Shown here in pieces: positions 1 to 8,359 of a stretch of DNA of 64,000 nucleotides. The DNA is from SZUA-430 sp034440175 (GTDB lineage: Bacteria > Pseudomonadota > Alphaproteobacteria > Micropepsales > Micropepsaceae). Position 1 is the stretch's first letter. Each line of letters starts with the position of its first letter. The translations under genes were made by a program, and so were the position numbers. The stretch lies in the NCBI GenBank assembly GCA_034440175.1, contig JAWXBO010000003.1, positions 5,337 through 69,336 on the forward strand, written 5' to 3'. The notes under the pieces are model-generated. The model was given only the letters and a program-made list of their open reading frames with translations. It was not told where the DNA came from and did not search any database.

Positions 1-1
1 G

Positions 2-784
2 GCCGGGCGTGACGGGCCGATCGTGACGTTCATCGCCGAGACGGGCGGGTTGAATGCGATGATCGCCGACTCAACAGCGCTGCCCGAGCAGTTGGTGCGC
101 GATGCGGTGATGTCGGCGTTCGATAGCGCGGGGCAGCGCTGTTCGGCGCTGCGCGTGTTGTTTCTGCAGAACGACATCGCCGACAAGGTTCTCAAATTGT
201 TGGCGGGGACGATGGCGGAACTCAAGATAGGCGATCCGATGAAGCTCGACACCGATATCGGGCCGGTGATCGACAGCGCGGCGATGGCGATGCTTGAGGC
301 GCACGCCAAGCGAATGGCGGGCGAAGGCAAGCTCATCGCCGAAGCATCGCTAAGCACGGAGACAAAGGACGGCTATTTCTTCGCTCCGCGCGCTTACGAG
401 ATCGACGCGATCTCGCGGCTGGAGCGCGAAGTGTTTGGTCCGATCTTGCATGTCGTGCGTTATGAGGCCAGCGCGCTCGGCAAAGTCTGCGCGGCGATTA
501 ACGCGACGGGGTATGGTCTGACCTTGGGCGTGCACACGCGCATTCAGGAGACGGCCGATTTCATCCGGGCGCAGGCGCGGGTTGGAAATTTGTATGTCAA
601 CCGCAACCAGATCGGCGCGGTGGTGGGCGTGCAGCCGTTCGGCGGCGAAGGATTATCGGGGACAGGGCCAAAGGCGGGTGGTCCGCATTATCTGCACCGG
701 TTTGCGGTGGAGCGCACCGCCTGCACCAACACAACGGCGGCGGGCGGGAATGCGAGTTTGCTGTCACTGGGAGAGGCGGGATGA
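2..784 (+). CDS. putA: Bifunctional proline utilization protein PutA, C-terminal P5C dehydrogenase part (5' end outside window)
   Basis: The reading frame is already open at the left edge and ends at 784, giving about 260 residues of an aldehyde dehydrogenase fold. The general-base motif ETGGLNA lies near residue 14 and the catalytic cysteine motif GQRCSALR near residue 45. The C-terminal cofactor-site motif PFGGEGLSGTGPKAGG is typical of the glutamate-semialdehyde dehydrogenase domain of PutA. That domain oxidises P5C/glutamate semialdehyde to glutamate with NAD+, the second step of proline catabolism. The protein stops about 45 residues after the FGG motif, so no long extra C-terminal domain follows. 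A stand-alone RocA-type P5C dehydrogenase is the alternative, because the PRODH domain lies outside the window. Confidence 0.85.
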   Translation, partial: AGRDGPIVTFIAETGGLNAMIADSTALPEQLVRDAVMSAFDSAGQRCSALRVLFLQNDIADKVLKLLAGTMAELKIGDPMKLDTDIGPVIDSAAMAMLEAHAKRMAGEGKLIAEASLSTETKDGYFFAPRAYEIDAISRLEREVFGPILHVVRYEASALGKVCAAINATGYGLTLGVHTRIQETADFIRAQARVGNLYVNRNQIGAVVGVQPFGGEGLSGTGPKAGGPHYLHRFAVERTACTNTTAAGGNASLLSLGEAG

Positions 785-791
785 GGCTGAA

Positions 792-1199
792 CTAAGCGGA
801 GAAGATTTTGCCGGCAACAAAGAAGGTGCAGGCGACGGCTGCGGCGGATGCGAAAGTGCCCCAGGCCATGTCGATCAGGGCGAGTTTGAGGCTGAAACCG
901 TTAAGCACGGAGAGATTGGTCAAGTCGTAGGTCGCGTAGGCGATAAGGCCGAATGCGGCGCCCAGCGCAATGGCTTGAATGGCGGAGTCCGCCTTGAGTC
1001 CCGGCAGGACGGCGAATAACGTCAGGCCTGCGGCATACAGAAGGTAAAATGCGGCGGCCGCGACAAGGTTGGGGTCCTTGCGCATCAGGTCACCCATTTC
1101 CGCGACGTACGTGCTCTTGGCGATCCACCCCAGCCAAAAGAAATCGATCGCCAGAAATGCGATCAACGTCACGCCATAGCTTACCAGTACCTTGGTCAT
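792..1199 (-). CDS. DUF2177 family membrane protein
   Basis: This is a 135-residue hydrophobic protein with about four predicted membrane spans and the family pattern of an early IDFFWLGW segment and a later YDLTNLSVL segment. I chose the ATG at 1199 over an upstream in-frame start at 1283 because it abuts the chrR stop with a one-base overlap and gives the family's usual N-terminus. It is the third gene of the sigma/ChrR operon, so it is probably expressed with the ECF11 response. Its biochemical function is unknown. A role in membrane lipid or photo-oxidative stress is inferred from context only. Confidence 0.8.
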   Translation of the reverse strand: MTKVLVSYGVTLIAFLAIDFFWLGWIAKSTYVAEMGDLMRKDPNLVAAAAFYLLYAAGLTLFAVLPGLKADSAIQAIALGAAFGLIAYATYDLTNLSVLNGFSLKLALIDMAWGTFASAAAVACTFFVAGKIFSA

Positions 1200-1852
1200 C
1201 AAATGCCAATGAACGGTTGCATGAGGCGGGCGGCCCAGTGTTTGAAGCGTGTCGGCGCCTCGGTCGCTACGAGGCAGATGCACGGCGCATCGCGTTCGAC
1301 GATAGGCTGATGTTCGATATCGACGTCGAGATCGGCCACGTCGCCTTGAGCGAACCGCCCGAGGCGATCATTGTAAGCACCGGACAAGATCAGCGTGATT
1401 TCTTCTCCGCCATGGCCGTGTTCGGGCATTGCCGTCCCTGCCGCGACGCGGACGAGAAACAGCTTGCTGCGGGATGAAGCGGGGACCGGAAGGTCGACCA
1501 TTGCCCAACCGGGCGCCCTGGTTTTCCATTTGAGATCCGCGAGCTTTTGGCCGGCCAATACATGCGCGAGCGGCAAAGGGACCTCGCCGCGTGAAGCCGG
1601 GCTTCTGGGAAAGCGATGCAGCGTTGCCCGGTCGAGACGATCAAGGGTCCGGGTACGGCAGTTGTCCGACACCGATGTTCCATCAAGTCCTTCAAGCAGC
1701 GCGCCACCCACCTGTTCTGCATCGCGCATGGTGCTGCGGCAGACGGGGCACCAGTCGATGTGGGCTGCCGCAACGACGCTTAACACCGGATCGAGGGTTC
1801 CCGCCGCAAACGCCAGGATGGTTGCTGGGTCCAAATGTTGGTGGATATTCAA
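1199..1852 (-). CDS. chrR: ChrR-type cupin anti-sigma factor
   Basis: The 217-residue protein has the two-domain layout of ChrR. The N-terminal zinc-binding anti-sigma domain carries an early His in NIHQHLD and an H-x3-C-x2-C motif (HIDWCPVC, about residues 32-39). The C-terminal cupin has the metal-site pattern EHGHGGEE (about residues 139-146) and a later conserved His. In Rhodobacter, ChrR holds the ECF11 sigma factor inactive and releases it when singlet oxygen is sensed. The start overlaps the sigma gene stop by 4 nt, so the two genes are translationally coupled. Confidence 0.9.
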   Translation of the reverse strand: MNIHQHLDPATILAFAAGTLDPVLSVVAAAHIDWCPVCRSTMRDAEQVGGALLEGLDGTSVSDNCRTRTLDRLDRATLHRFPRSPASRGEVPLPLAHVLAGQKLADLKWKTRAPGWAMVDLPVPASSRSKLFLVRVAAGTAMPEHGHGGEEITLILSGAYNDRLGRFAQGDVADLDVDIEHQPIVERDAPCICLVATEAPTRFKHWAARLMQPFIGI

Positions 1853-2451
1853 TTGAGGTTCTCCAAAGTCTTACGCAAACGTCCATAGGCCAGCCGCATG
1901 CGCGACTTAACGGTGCCGAGCGGCAAGTTAAGCCGCAATGCTATTTCGCTTTGTGGCAAGTCATCGACGAATGAGAGCATCAGCGCCTCTTTTTGCTCGG
2001 CTGGAATTTCTGCCAGTGCCTGGGCCACTAGACCGGCCTCCTGCTTGCGCGTCAGAAGTTCATCGCTTCCCGGTTCCCCAGATGGAGCATCGTAATCACC
2101 CAAGTCCGACAGCGGCATGAGCGATACGCGTCTGCCGCGGTCAAACCACAGATTGCGGGCGATAGTGTAGACCCAGGCCGATACCGAACCCTTGGCCGGA
2201 TCATAGAGGCCGGCTTTGGTCCACACGAGGATCAACGTTTCCTGCAGCATATCTTCGGCCAGATCGGGCGCGGCTCCTTTGCGCATCATGAAGCTTTTGA
2301 GGCGAGGCGCAAAATTATCGAACAACTCACTGAAGGCTTCCCGGTCGAGATTTTGCGCAACGCTTTGCAACAAACGCCGGGCGGCCCGATCTTCCAACTG
2401 CCGGGCGGTCAGTTTATCTGTTGTCGACATGCCCGAGGCCATTGCGTGCAC
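1849..2451 (-). CDS. rpoE: ECF11-type RNA polymerase sigma factor (RpoE)
   Basis: This 200-residue ECF sigma factor has a region 2 (FDNFAPRLKSFM to ARNLWFDRGRR) and a region 4 helix-turn-helix (LPQSEIALRLNLPLGTVKSR). Its partner ChrR is encoded immediately downstream with a 4-nt overlap. The GTG at 2451 is preceded by AAAGGA with a 7-nt spacer and fits best. ATGs at 2442 and 2430 are alternatives. Its own promoter region (2481-2506) has a TGATCC-N16-CGTA signature, so it is probably autoregulated. The same signature stands in front of the divergent FAD oxidoreductase operon. Confidence 0.9.
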   Translation of the reverse strand: MHAMASGMSTTDKLTARQLEDRAARRLLQSVAQNLDREAFSELFDNFAPRLKSFMMRKGAAPDLAEDMLQETLILVWTKAGLYDPAKGSVSAWVYTIARNLWFDRGRRVSLMPLSDLGDYDAPSGEPGSDELLTRKQEAGLVAQALAEIPAEQKEALMLSFVDDLPQSEIALRLNLPLGTVKSRMRLAYGRLRKTLENLN

Positions 2452-2480
2452 AGATGAATCCTTTCATCGAATACTACTCC

Positions 2481-2506
2481 TACGCTTTGCGCCCGGCACC
2501 GGATCA
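2481..2506 (-). promoter_or_regulatory. ECF11-type promoter of the rpoE-chrR operon
   Basis: Read on the minus strand, TGATCC (2506-2501) is followed after exactly 16 nt by CGTA (2484-2481), about 30 nt upstream of the sigma gene start. TGATCC with a CGTA-type -10 is the described ECF11/RpoE promoter pattern, which suggests autoregulation. Confidence 0.7.
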
Positions 2507-2535
2507 CCGGTTTGCAAGTTAATCATACTGGCGAT

Positions 2536-2561
2536 TGATCCAACTGCCTTCCCGGTACGTT
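2536..2561 (+). promoter_or_regulatory. ECF11-type promoter of the oxidoreductase-DUF1365-Cfa operon
   Basis: TGATCC (2536-2541) is followed after 16 nt by CGTT (2558-2561, reading on into ATAC). It lies about 30 nt upstream of the TTG start at 2593. It is divergent from the matching rpoE promoter, with 29 nt between the two -35 elements. Confidence 0.65.
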
Positions 2562-2592
2562 ATACAGCCCGGACACTGAAAGGCATGAATCG

Positions 2593-3933
2593 TTGGATCC
2601 CCTCAAAATTGCCGTCGTCGGCTCCGGAATCTCAGGCCTTTCTGCTGCCTGGCTGCTGTCGCAACGCCACACAGTGACGCTGATTGAGTCGGATGATCGC
2701 CTTGGGGGCCATTCGCACACTGTTGATTGCCTTATGGACGGCGTCCCGGTCGCGATCGATACCGGCTTTATCGTTTATAACCAAGGCACCTACCCTAATC
2801 TTACGGCTTTGTTCGAGCATCTGAAGTTGCCGACCACGGGCACGTCCATGGGGTTTGGCGTGTCGCTCGACGGTGGGCGATACGAATATTCCGGCAACGG
2901 CGCATTGCAGATGCTGGGTCATCTGAGCAATCTGTCTGATCTCGGCCATTGGCGGATGTTGCGTGATGTTGCCCGATTTTTCCGCACGGCGCGGATCCAG
3001 GCGCTTGGCGTTGGTGGTGATGTCTCGCTTGGACAATTCATGGCGGAGCAGGGATATTCCAGCGACTTTGTCCGGCGTCATCTGTTGCCAATGGCCGGGG
3101 CTATTTGGTCTTGCGAACCACAGCGGATGCTCGCCTACCCGGCCCGCTCGTTCCTGAAGTTTTTCGACAATCACGGCTTGCTGAAGTTCGTCAACCGGCC
3201 GCAATGGCGAACGGTCACGGGCGGGTCGCGCGAGTATGTGCACAGGTTGATGGCCGGCAAACGCATACGCACGCTGACCGGCTGCCAGGTTACGTCGATC
3301 AAGCGCCGTAACGCCCAAATCCACCTACACGCCAAAAACGATTTTCACGAGACGTTCGATCATGTGGTGCTTGGCGCCCATGCCGATCAGGCGCTGGCAA
3401 TGCTCGGCGATCCGACGCCGGAGGAGCAGCGCTGCCTGTCTGCCTTTCCGTATGTACGCAACCGCGTGGTGCTGCACCGGGACGCGTCGTTCATGCCACG
3501 CCGCCGCCGGCTTTGGTCGAGCTGGAATTATCAGTCGAGCGGGGAGGAAAGTACCGGCGCCGTCACCTATTGGATGAATGCACTTCAACCCTTGCCGGCC
3601 AGCACCAACTTCTTTGTGACTGTCAATCCACCCAGAGAGCCGCTTGCCGGAACAGTCGAGCGCGAGTTCGTCTATGAACACCCGGTCTTTACTGTTGAGA
3701 CGGCGCAGGAGCAGCAACGATTGTGGGCGCTGCAGGGCAAGCGAGGTACGTGGTTTTGCGGTGCTTACTTCGGCGCGGGCTTTCATGAGGATGGACTTCA
3801 GGCCGGTCTGGCAGTCGCGGAACAACTCGGGGACTTGAAACGGCCATGGAGCGTTTCCAATCCGTCGGGGCGCATTCACGTTCATCAGCGGACTCTCGCA
3901 TCACCTCCGTTGCAATTCGAGGCCGCGGAGTGA
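2593..3933 (+). CDS. FAD-dependent amine-oxidase-family oxidoreductase (RSP1090-like)
   Basis: This 446-residue flavoprotein begins with a dinucleotide-binding motif VVGSGISGLSAAWLL (about residues 8-22), then ESDDRLGGHSHT. The C-terminal FAD-contact segment is GAYFGAGFHEDGLQAG (about residues 391-406). The start is a TTG with GAAAGG about 10 nt upstream. The ATG at 2585 is out of frame and too close to that site. It is the first gene of a coupled operon with DUF1365 and Cfa-like genes. In Rhodobacter sphaeroides the equivalent genes belong to the RpoE/ChrR regulon, are needed for a full singlet-oxygen response, and have been linked to furan fatty acid formation. That role is inferred here from family and synteny. 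Confidence 0.85.
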   Translation: MDPLKIAVVGSGISGLSAAWLLSQRHTVTLIESDDRLGGHSHTVDCLMDGVPVAIDTGFIVYNQGTYPNLTALFEHLKLPTTGTSMGFGVSLDGGRYEYSGNGALQMLGHLSNLSDLGHWRMLRDVARFFRTARIQALGVGGDVSLGQFMAEQGYSSDFVRRHLLPMAGAIWSCEPQRMLAYPARSFLKFFDNHGLLKFVNRPQWRTVTGGSREYVHRLMAGKRIRTLTGCQVTSIKRRNAQIHLHAKNDFHETFDHVVLGAHADQALAMLGDPTPEEQRCLSAFPYVRNRVVLHRDASFMPRRRRLWSSWNYQSSGEESTGAVTYWMNALQPLPASTNFFVTVNPPREPLAGTVEREFVYEHPVFTVETAQEQQRLWALQGKRGTWFCGAYFGAGFHEDGLQAGLAVAEQLGDLKRPWSVSNPSGRIHVHQRTLASPPLQFEAAE

Positions 3934-4709
3934 GCGCACCGGGTTCATGTCTGTATCATGGCGACGTCGTCCACCGGCGGCGGGTGCCCGTGCGACACAA
4001 ATTGCGTTACCGTGTTTACAATCTGTATGCCGACATCGACGAGCTGGAGCATCTCGGCCGCAGGCTGCGCCTGTTCAGTTATAACCGGTTCAATCTCTTC
4101 AGCATCGACGACCGGGATCACGGACCGGGCACCGGGACTTCGATCCGCGACCATGTTTGGCGGCTGGTCAAGGCTGCGGAGAACGGCACCGAGGTCGCGC
4201 GCGTTTTCATGCTTTGCTATCCGCGCGTTCTGGGTTTCGTGTTCAATCCGATCACAGTCTATTATGGGTTCGATGGCGGCGGCGGGCTCCGGCTTACGAT
4301 CTACGAGGTCAACAACACTTTCGGCGAACGGCATTCTTACGTCATTCCCGCCGGCGGCAACTTGCATCAATCCTGTTCCAAGGCGTTGTATGTTTCGCCG
4401 TTCAACTCGGTTGAGGGACACTATGATTTCGCCCTTGGGGTGCCTGGCGATAAGTTGACTCTTGGCATAACGCTGACGACGCCTGATGGTCCGCGGATGA
4501 CGGCCTGGTTCTCGGGATCGCGTATGGCGCTCACCGATCGAAAACTCTTGCGTTCCTTCCTCGGTCTGCCGCTGCTGCCGTTGAAGATTATCGGCGCCAT
4601 TCATTGGGAGGCTTTCAAGCTATGGCTCAAGGGCTTGCGGTTGGAGAAACGCCCCACCCCGCCGAGGACACAAGTGTCATTCTCCACGACAGCAAAAGGC
4701 CGCAAATGA
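3930..4709 (+). CDS. DUF1365 family protein
   Basis: The 259-residue product matches DUF1365 by its opening LYHGDVVHRRRVPVRHKLRYRVY and the internal segment RVLGFVFNPITVYYGF followed by EVNNTFGERHSY. The reading frame extends upstream to 3846. I place the start at the GTG at 3930, which overlaps the preceding stop as GTGA and begins just before the conserved N-terminus. DUF1365 genes commonly lie between an FAD oxidoreductase and a Cfa-type methyltransferase, as here, and are thought to act on the same lipid modification. The catalytic role is not established. Confidence 0.85.
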   Translation: MSAPGSCLYHGDVVHRRRVPVRHKLRYRVYNLYADIDELEHLGRRLRLFSYNRFNLFSIDDRDHGPGTGTSIRDHVWRLVKAAENGTEVARVFMLCYPRVLGFVFNPITVYYGFDGGGGLRLTIYEVNNTFGERHSYVIPAGGNLHQSCSKALYVSPFNSVEGHYDFALGVPGDKLTLGITLTTPDGPRMTAWFSGSRMALTDRKLLRSFLGLPLLPLKIIGAIHWEAFKLWLKGLRLEKRPTPPRTQVSFSTTAKGRK

Positions 4710-5896
4710 CAAGTGACTCCCTGGAGACGCGCAGGCCTGTGCTTGAGCGATTGCTGGCCGCTATCGGCCTGCGCGCTTGGGGTGTGGTTGCAGGCCATCT
4801 TGTCCTGACATTGCCATCGGGACGCAAAATCGAATTCGGGCACGCATCGCAAGGGCCGGCCGCCGAGCTTCGTCTAACGTCATACAGGGCCATTTGGGCA
4901 TCGATCCGCCGTGGGTCCCTGGGCCTTTGCGAGGCTTACGTCGATGGCCATTGGCAAAGCCCTGACCCCGCACTGGTGTTTTCTTTCTGCCTGGCGAACG
5001 GAAAAATTCTGGACCGCGCGACCAGTTTCGCCAGCCTCAGACGCTTGATCGACCGGATTTGGCACTTGCGGCGCAACAACAGCCGCCGCGGTTCGAAGCG
5101 CAATATCGAAGCGCACTACGACCTCGGCAACACTTTCTACAGTTTGTGGCTCGACGGCACGATGACGTATTCATCCGCCCGGTACAGGGATGGTGCCCAG
5201 AGTCTTGAAGCGGCACAGGCAGCGAAATACCAGTTGGTGCTTGAAGAGCTTGGACTGCAGCCGGGGCATACGCTGCTTGAAACAGGGTGCGGCTGGGGCG
5301 GGTTGGCGGAGGCAGCGGCCGGCGCCGGTGCTGCGGTGACGGGCATCACGCTCTCGGAGGAACAGCTTGCGTATGCCAAGCTGCGTCTCAATGGCAGAGC
5401 CGATCTTCGATTGCAGGACTATCGCGACGTCGGCGGCATCTTCGACCGGATCGCATCCATTGAAATGGTCGAGGCCGTGGGTGAGGCCTATTGGCCGGAG
5501 TACTTCCGCATGCTGCGAGACCGGCTCAAACCGGGTGGCGTTGCCGTGATCCAGGCTATCACGATCAATCCGCGCCTGTTTCCCGCTTACCGGCGCGGCG
5601 TGGATTTTATTCAGCGCCACATTTTTCCGGGTGGATTGTTGCCCACGACGGAAATTCTCAAGAGCCAGGCGGAGGCGGTGGGGCTTGTGTATCAGCCGGT
5701 GCTGAGCTTCGGTTTGGACTATGCGCGCACACTTGTTGTGTGGCGCGAGCGGTTCGACAGTGCCTGGCCCCAGATCGTGGCACTTGGGTTTGACGAGCGC
5801 TTCCGCCGCAAGTGGCAGCTTTATCTTGCCTACTGCGAGGCCGGATTTCGCGCCCGCACTATCGACGTGGGGCTTTACCGTTTTGTGAAGCCGTAG
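4706..5896 (+). CDS. Cyclopropane-fatty-acyl-phospholipid synthase family methyltransferase
   Basis: This 396-residue SAM-dependent lipid methyltransferase has the Cfa signature EAHYDLGNTFYSLWLDG (about residues 134-150) and TYSSARY. SAM motif I is LLETGCGWGGLAEAAAG, followed by GITLSEEQ. The ATG at 4706 overlaps the DUF1365 stop (ATGA). Family members add a methylene or methyl group to unsaturated acyl chains in membrane phospholipids. In the ECF11 setting a UfaM-like methylase for furan fatty acids is the likelier role. The adjacent oxidoreductase and the sigma-controlled promoter support this but do not prove it. Confidence 0.87.
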   Translation: MTSDSLETRRPVLERLLAAIGLRAWGVVAGHLVLTLPSGRKIEFGHASQGPAAELRLTSYRAIWASIRRGSLGLCEAYVDGHWQSPDPALVFSFCLANGKILDRATSFASLRRLIDRIWHLRRNNSRRGSKRNIEAHYDLGNTFYSLWLDGTMTYSSARYRDGAQSLEAAQAAKYQLVLEELGLQPGHTLLETGCGWGGLAEAAAGAGAAVTGITLSEEQLAYAKLRLNGRADLRLQDYRDVGGIFDRIASIEMVEAVGEAYWPEYFRMLRDRLKPGGVAVIQAITINPRLFPAYRRGVDFIQRHIFPGGLLPTTEILKSQAEAVGLVYQPVLSFGLDYARTLVVWRERFDSAWPQIVALGFDERFRRKWQLYLAYCEAGFRARTIDVGLYRFVKP

Positions 5897-5919
5897 CGAT
5901 CAGTTGTGGTTGTTGGAGA

Positions 5920-6357
5920 CTATTCCGGCAGCGTGGTGAAGGGATCGTGCAAGGCAACGCCCAGCGGTTGGAAGTGCTTCACGTTGCGCGTGAGCAAGGT
6001 GAGGCGGTGATGGGTTGCGGTTGCAGCTATGATGATATCCGCGAAGCCGGGTGGGCGGCCGAGTGCGCGGGCCTTGTCTGAAATGTTTCCGGCGATGCGC
6101 GCGACACTTGCGTCAAAAGCAAGCACGCGGTCGCCATAGAGGTGGAGTAGCGTCTCGAGCCAAGCGTCCAGGGCGGTTGCTTTGCGGGTTTCGCCCACAC
6201 GGCGCGCCTTGGCTATTCCGTTCTGGATTTCCGCAATACTGACCGCCGACAGAAATAGTGCGTCGGAGTTCGCGTCCATCCATGCAACGAGGTTTCGCTG
6301 CAGTGGCGCTTTCGAAGGCGCCGCCATCGAAATTACATTCGTATCGACGAGATACAC
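5920..6357 (-). CDS. vapC: PIN-domain toxin ribonuclease (VapC/FitB type)
   Basis: The 145-residue protein has the PIN acidic set: LVDTNVIS (Asp near residue 5), SIAEIQNG (Glu near 43), FDASVARIAG and GFADIIIAATA (Asp near 107). VapC toxins are magnesium-dependent RNases, typically cutting tRNA or rRNA. Its start is one base after the stop of the Phd-type antitoxin gene, forming a standard antitoxin-toxin operon. The full length and intact acidic residues suggest it is functional. Confidence 0.9.
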   Translation of the reverse strand: MYLVDTNVISMAAPSKAPLQRNLVAWMDANSDALFLSAVSIAEIQNGIAKARRVGETRKATALDAWLETLLHLYGDRVLAFDASVARIAGNISDKARALGRPPGFADIIIAATATHHRLTLLTRNVKHFQPLGVALHDPFTTLPE

Positions 6358-6358
6358 T

Positions 6359-6601
6359 TTACAAGTCTGCGATGCGGACCGGCGAGGGGTTTCGCGCGGC
6401 TAATTTCTCTACATTGGCCGGCGCCGACATCAGCAAGCGGCCGAAGGACGGTACGTGTGAAAGGCGTTCCCATTCCTTAAAGCTCAAGATCACGGCTTGG
6501 GGCTTTCCGTGCCGCGTAATCACTGAGGGCTTACCTTCCACCGCGCGATCAACTACGGCGGAGAGGTTCGTTTTGGCGTCGCGAAGCTGAATTTTTCGCA
6601 T
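6359..6601 (-). CDS. vapB: Phd/YefM-family antitoxin
   Basis: This is an 80-residue antitoxin opening MRKIQLRDAKTNLSAVVDRA, followed by GKPSVITRHGKPQAVILSFKEWERL, the Phd_YefM fold that binds DNA and neutralises a PIN toxin. I chose the ATG at 6601 because GGAG lies 8 nt upstream. An in-frame upstream start at 6658 would read through the operator. A perfect inverted repeat just upstream (6617-6635) suggests autoregulation. Confidence 0.88.
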   Translation of the reverse strand: MRKIQLRDAKTNLSAVVDRAVEGKPSVITRHGKPQAVILSFKEWERLSHVPSFGRLLMSAPANVEKLAARNPSPVRIADL

Positions 6602-6616
6602 GAGGAAATCTCCGTT

Positions 6617-6635
6617 TATGACTACAGTAGTCATA
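6617..6635. promoter_or_regulatory. Palindromic operator of the vapBC operon
   Basis: A perfect 9-bp inverted repeat around one central base, TATGACTAC-A-GTAGTCATA, starts 16 nt upstream of the antitoxin start codon. The position and symmetry fit an autoregulatory antitoxin-toxin binding site. Confidence 0.7.
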
Positions 6636-6731
6636 TATGAGTTAAGGAGCGGTTTCAACTGGGATTTGGTCAGCTTTTTGACCGGGGCTCGAATTGTGTA
6701 AACTCGTGCGCCAAATCAGGAGTGCGCCCAT

Positions 6732-7316
6732 ATGTTGCCGGTTGCTGTCAGGACTGTCACAAAGGACGAGCGCGAGAGGGCGCTTGATATTTTTACGCTG
6801 GCGTTTGTCGACGATCCGGTGTTGCGCTGGATCATGGCGGATGGGAGCGTTTATCTGCAAAATCTGGGTGCGGCGCAGTTTGCGCTGGGCGGGCGGGCGC
6901 TGGAGCATGGCACGGCGCATTGCCTGGATGATTTTTCTGCCGCCGCATTCTGGTTGCCGCCGGGCGTAGGTGTCGATGAAGAGGCTATGGGTGGGCTGAT
7001 TGAGCGGGTGGCGACCGAGAAAGTGAGCGGCGACCTTGTCGGCATCGTGGAGCAGATGGGGCAGTTTCATCCGCAAGAACCGCATTGGTATCTGGCCGTG
7101 CTAGGAGTCGATGTGCACCGGCAAGGCAAGGGCTTGGGCGCACTATTGATGAAGCATGCGCTGGCGCGTATCGACGGCGAGGGACTGCCCGCCTATCTCG
7201 AATCGTCGAACCCGCGCAACATTCCATTTTACGAGCGGCATGGCTTCGAGGTGATGGGGCGGATTCAATCGGGCAAGTCACCGGTGGTAACGCCGATGTT
7301 ACGCCGGGCGCGCTGA
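6732..7316 (+). CDS. GNAT family N-acetyltransferase
   Basis: The 194-residue protein has the acetyl-CoA pyrophosphate-binding motif HRQGKGLGALLMKHAL (about residues 130-145), the strand WYLAVLGVDV before it, and a C-terminal SSNPRNIPFYERHGFEV segment. This is the arrangement of GNAT enzymes. The substrate cannot be read from sequence. The gene is monocistronic, divergent from vapBC and convergent with the SDR gene. Confidence 0.85.
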   Translation: MLPVAVRTVTKDERERALDIFTLAFVDDPVLRWIMADGSVYLQNLGAAQFALGGRALEHGTAHCLDDFSAAAFWLPPGVGVDEEAMGGLIERVATEKVSGDLVGIVEQMGQFHPQEPHWYLAVLGVDVHRQGKGLGALLMKHALARIDGEGLPAYLESSNPRNIPFYERHGFEVMGRIQSGKSPVVTPMLRRAR

Positions 7317-7359
7317 GGCTTGCGGCTTGCGCATTCCAGGCCGGCCATCGCGCAATGTC

Positions 7360-8124
7360 TCAGCCGCGAAATTTCCGGTTCAGTTTGCGCATGCCGGCGA
7401 TCCAGCGGTTGTAGTCGCCAGTTTTGCGGCGCATGTATTCAAGCACTTCGGGGTGGGGCAGGATCAGGAAGTCTTCGGCCTCGATTGCGCGCACGCAGGC
7501 TTCGGCCACGGTATCGGGCTCCATCATGCCGTCGATCGAGGCGACGCCATCGGGGTTGCCTGCGGTCATCGCCGTGCGCACGGCCTGGGGACATAATACA
7601 GAGACTTTGATGCCTTGATCGCCGTGCGTGATGGCGAGCCATTCGGCGAGTCCCACGGCTGCGTGCTTTGTCACCGCATAAGGTGCCGAGCCGATTTGCG
7701 AGAGGAGGCCTGCGGCGGAGGCGGTGTTGAGCAGGTAACCGCCGCCGCGTGCGATCATGCGAGGCACCAGGTGGCGCGCCGCCCAGACATGCGCCATGAC
7801 GTTGATGTCCCAGATGCGATCCCAATTTTCGTTCGACGCTTCCGCCCCGCCGGGGACGCCGATGCCGGCGTTCGAGCAGAAAAGACCGATGGGGCCGTGA
7901 TCGGTCTCGACGCGTTCGATCAGATGGCGGATGTCGTCTTCCCTGGCGACGTTGGTTTCGAACGCAACGCCGCCGATTTCGTCTGCCACTGCCCTGGCAC
8001 CCGCGCCGTTGAGGTCGGCACAAACGACGAGTTTGGCACCTTCCCTGGCGAAGCGCACGGCCATGGCGCGGCCGATGCCGCTGGCGGCACCGGTTATGAC
8101 AATGATCCGGTCTTTCAGCTGCAT
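7360..8124 (-). CDS. Short-chain dehydrogenase/reductase (SDR)
   Basis: This 254-residue classical SDR has the cofactor motif TGAASGIGRA (about residues 11-20), NAG in CSNAGIGVPGG (about residue 87) and the catalytic Ser...Tyr-x3-Lys in SAPYAVTKHAAVG (about residues 152-164). The acidic CADLN after the second strand suggests NAD(H) preference, which is an inference. The substrate is unknown. The C-terminal segment DYNRWIAGMRKLNRKFRG is shared by SDRs of unknown role. Confidence 0.88.
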   Translation of the reverse strand: MQLKDRIIVITGAASGIGRAMAVRFAREGAKLVVCADLNGAGARAVADEIGGVAFETNVAREDDIRHLIERVETDHGPIGLFCSNAGIGVPGGAEASNENWDRIWDINVMAHVWAARHLVPRMIARGGGYLLNTASAAGLLSQIGSAPYAVTKHAAVGLAEWLAITHGDQGIKVSVLCPQAVRTAMTAGNPDGVASIDGMMEPDTVAEACVRAIEAEDFLILPHPEVLEYMRRKTGDYNRWIAGMRKLNRKFRG

Positions 8125-8359
8125 GGCGCGTTGTCCTCCGAGTTTGTTGATGTCAGCGAGTAATACGGAGACATGACATATTTCTCAACGGTTATCGCAG
8201 GTTCCCGCACGCGGGCGAAGGGCAATGATTTCTGTGGATCTGGCGGGGGGAGCTGTAATGGGTTATGTGGTAGGGAGTATCCGGGACGACCGCCCGTGCC
8301 AATCAACCCTGCGCAGGAATCCCTGGCGAATGTCAAGTCGTAAAGTGTCCCCTGATAAA

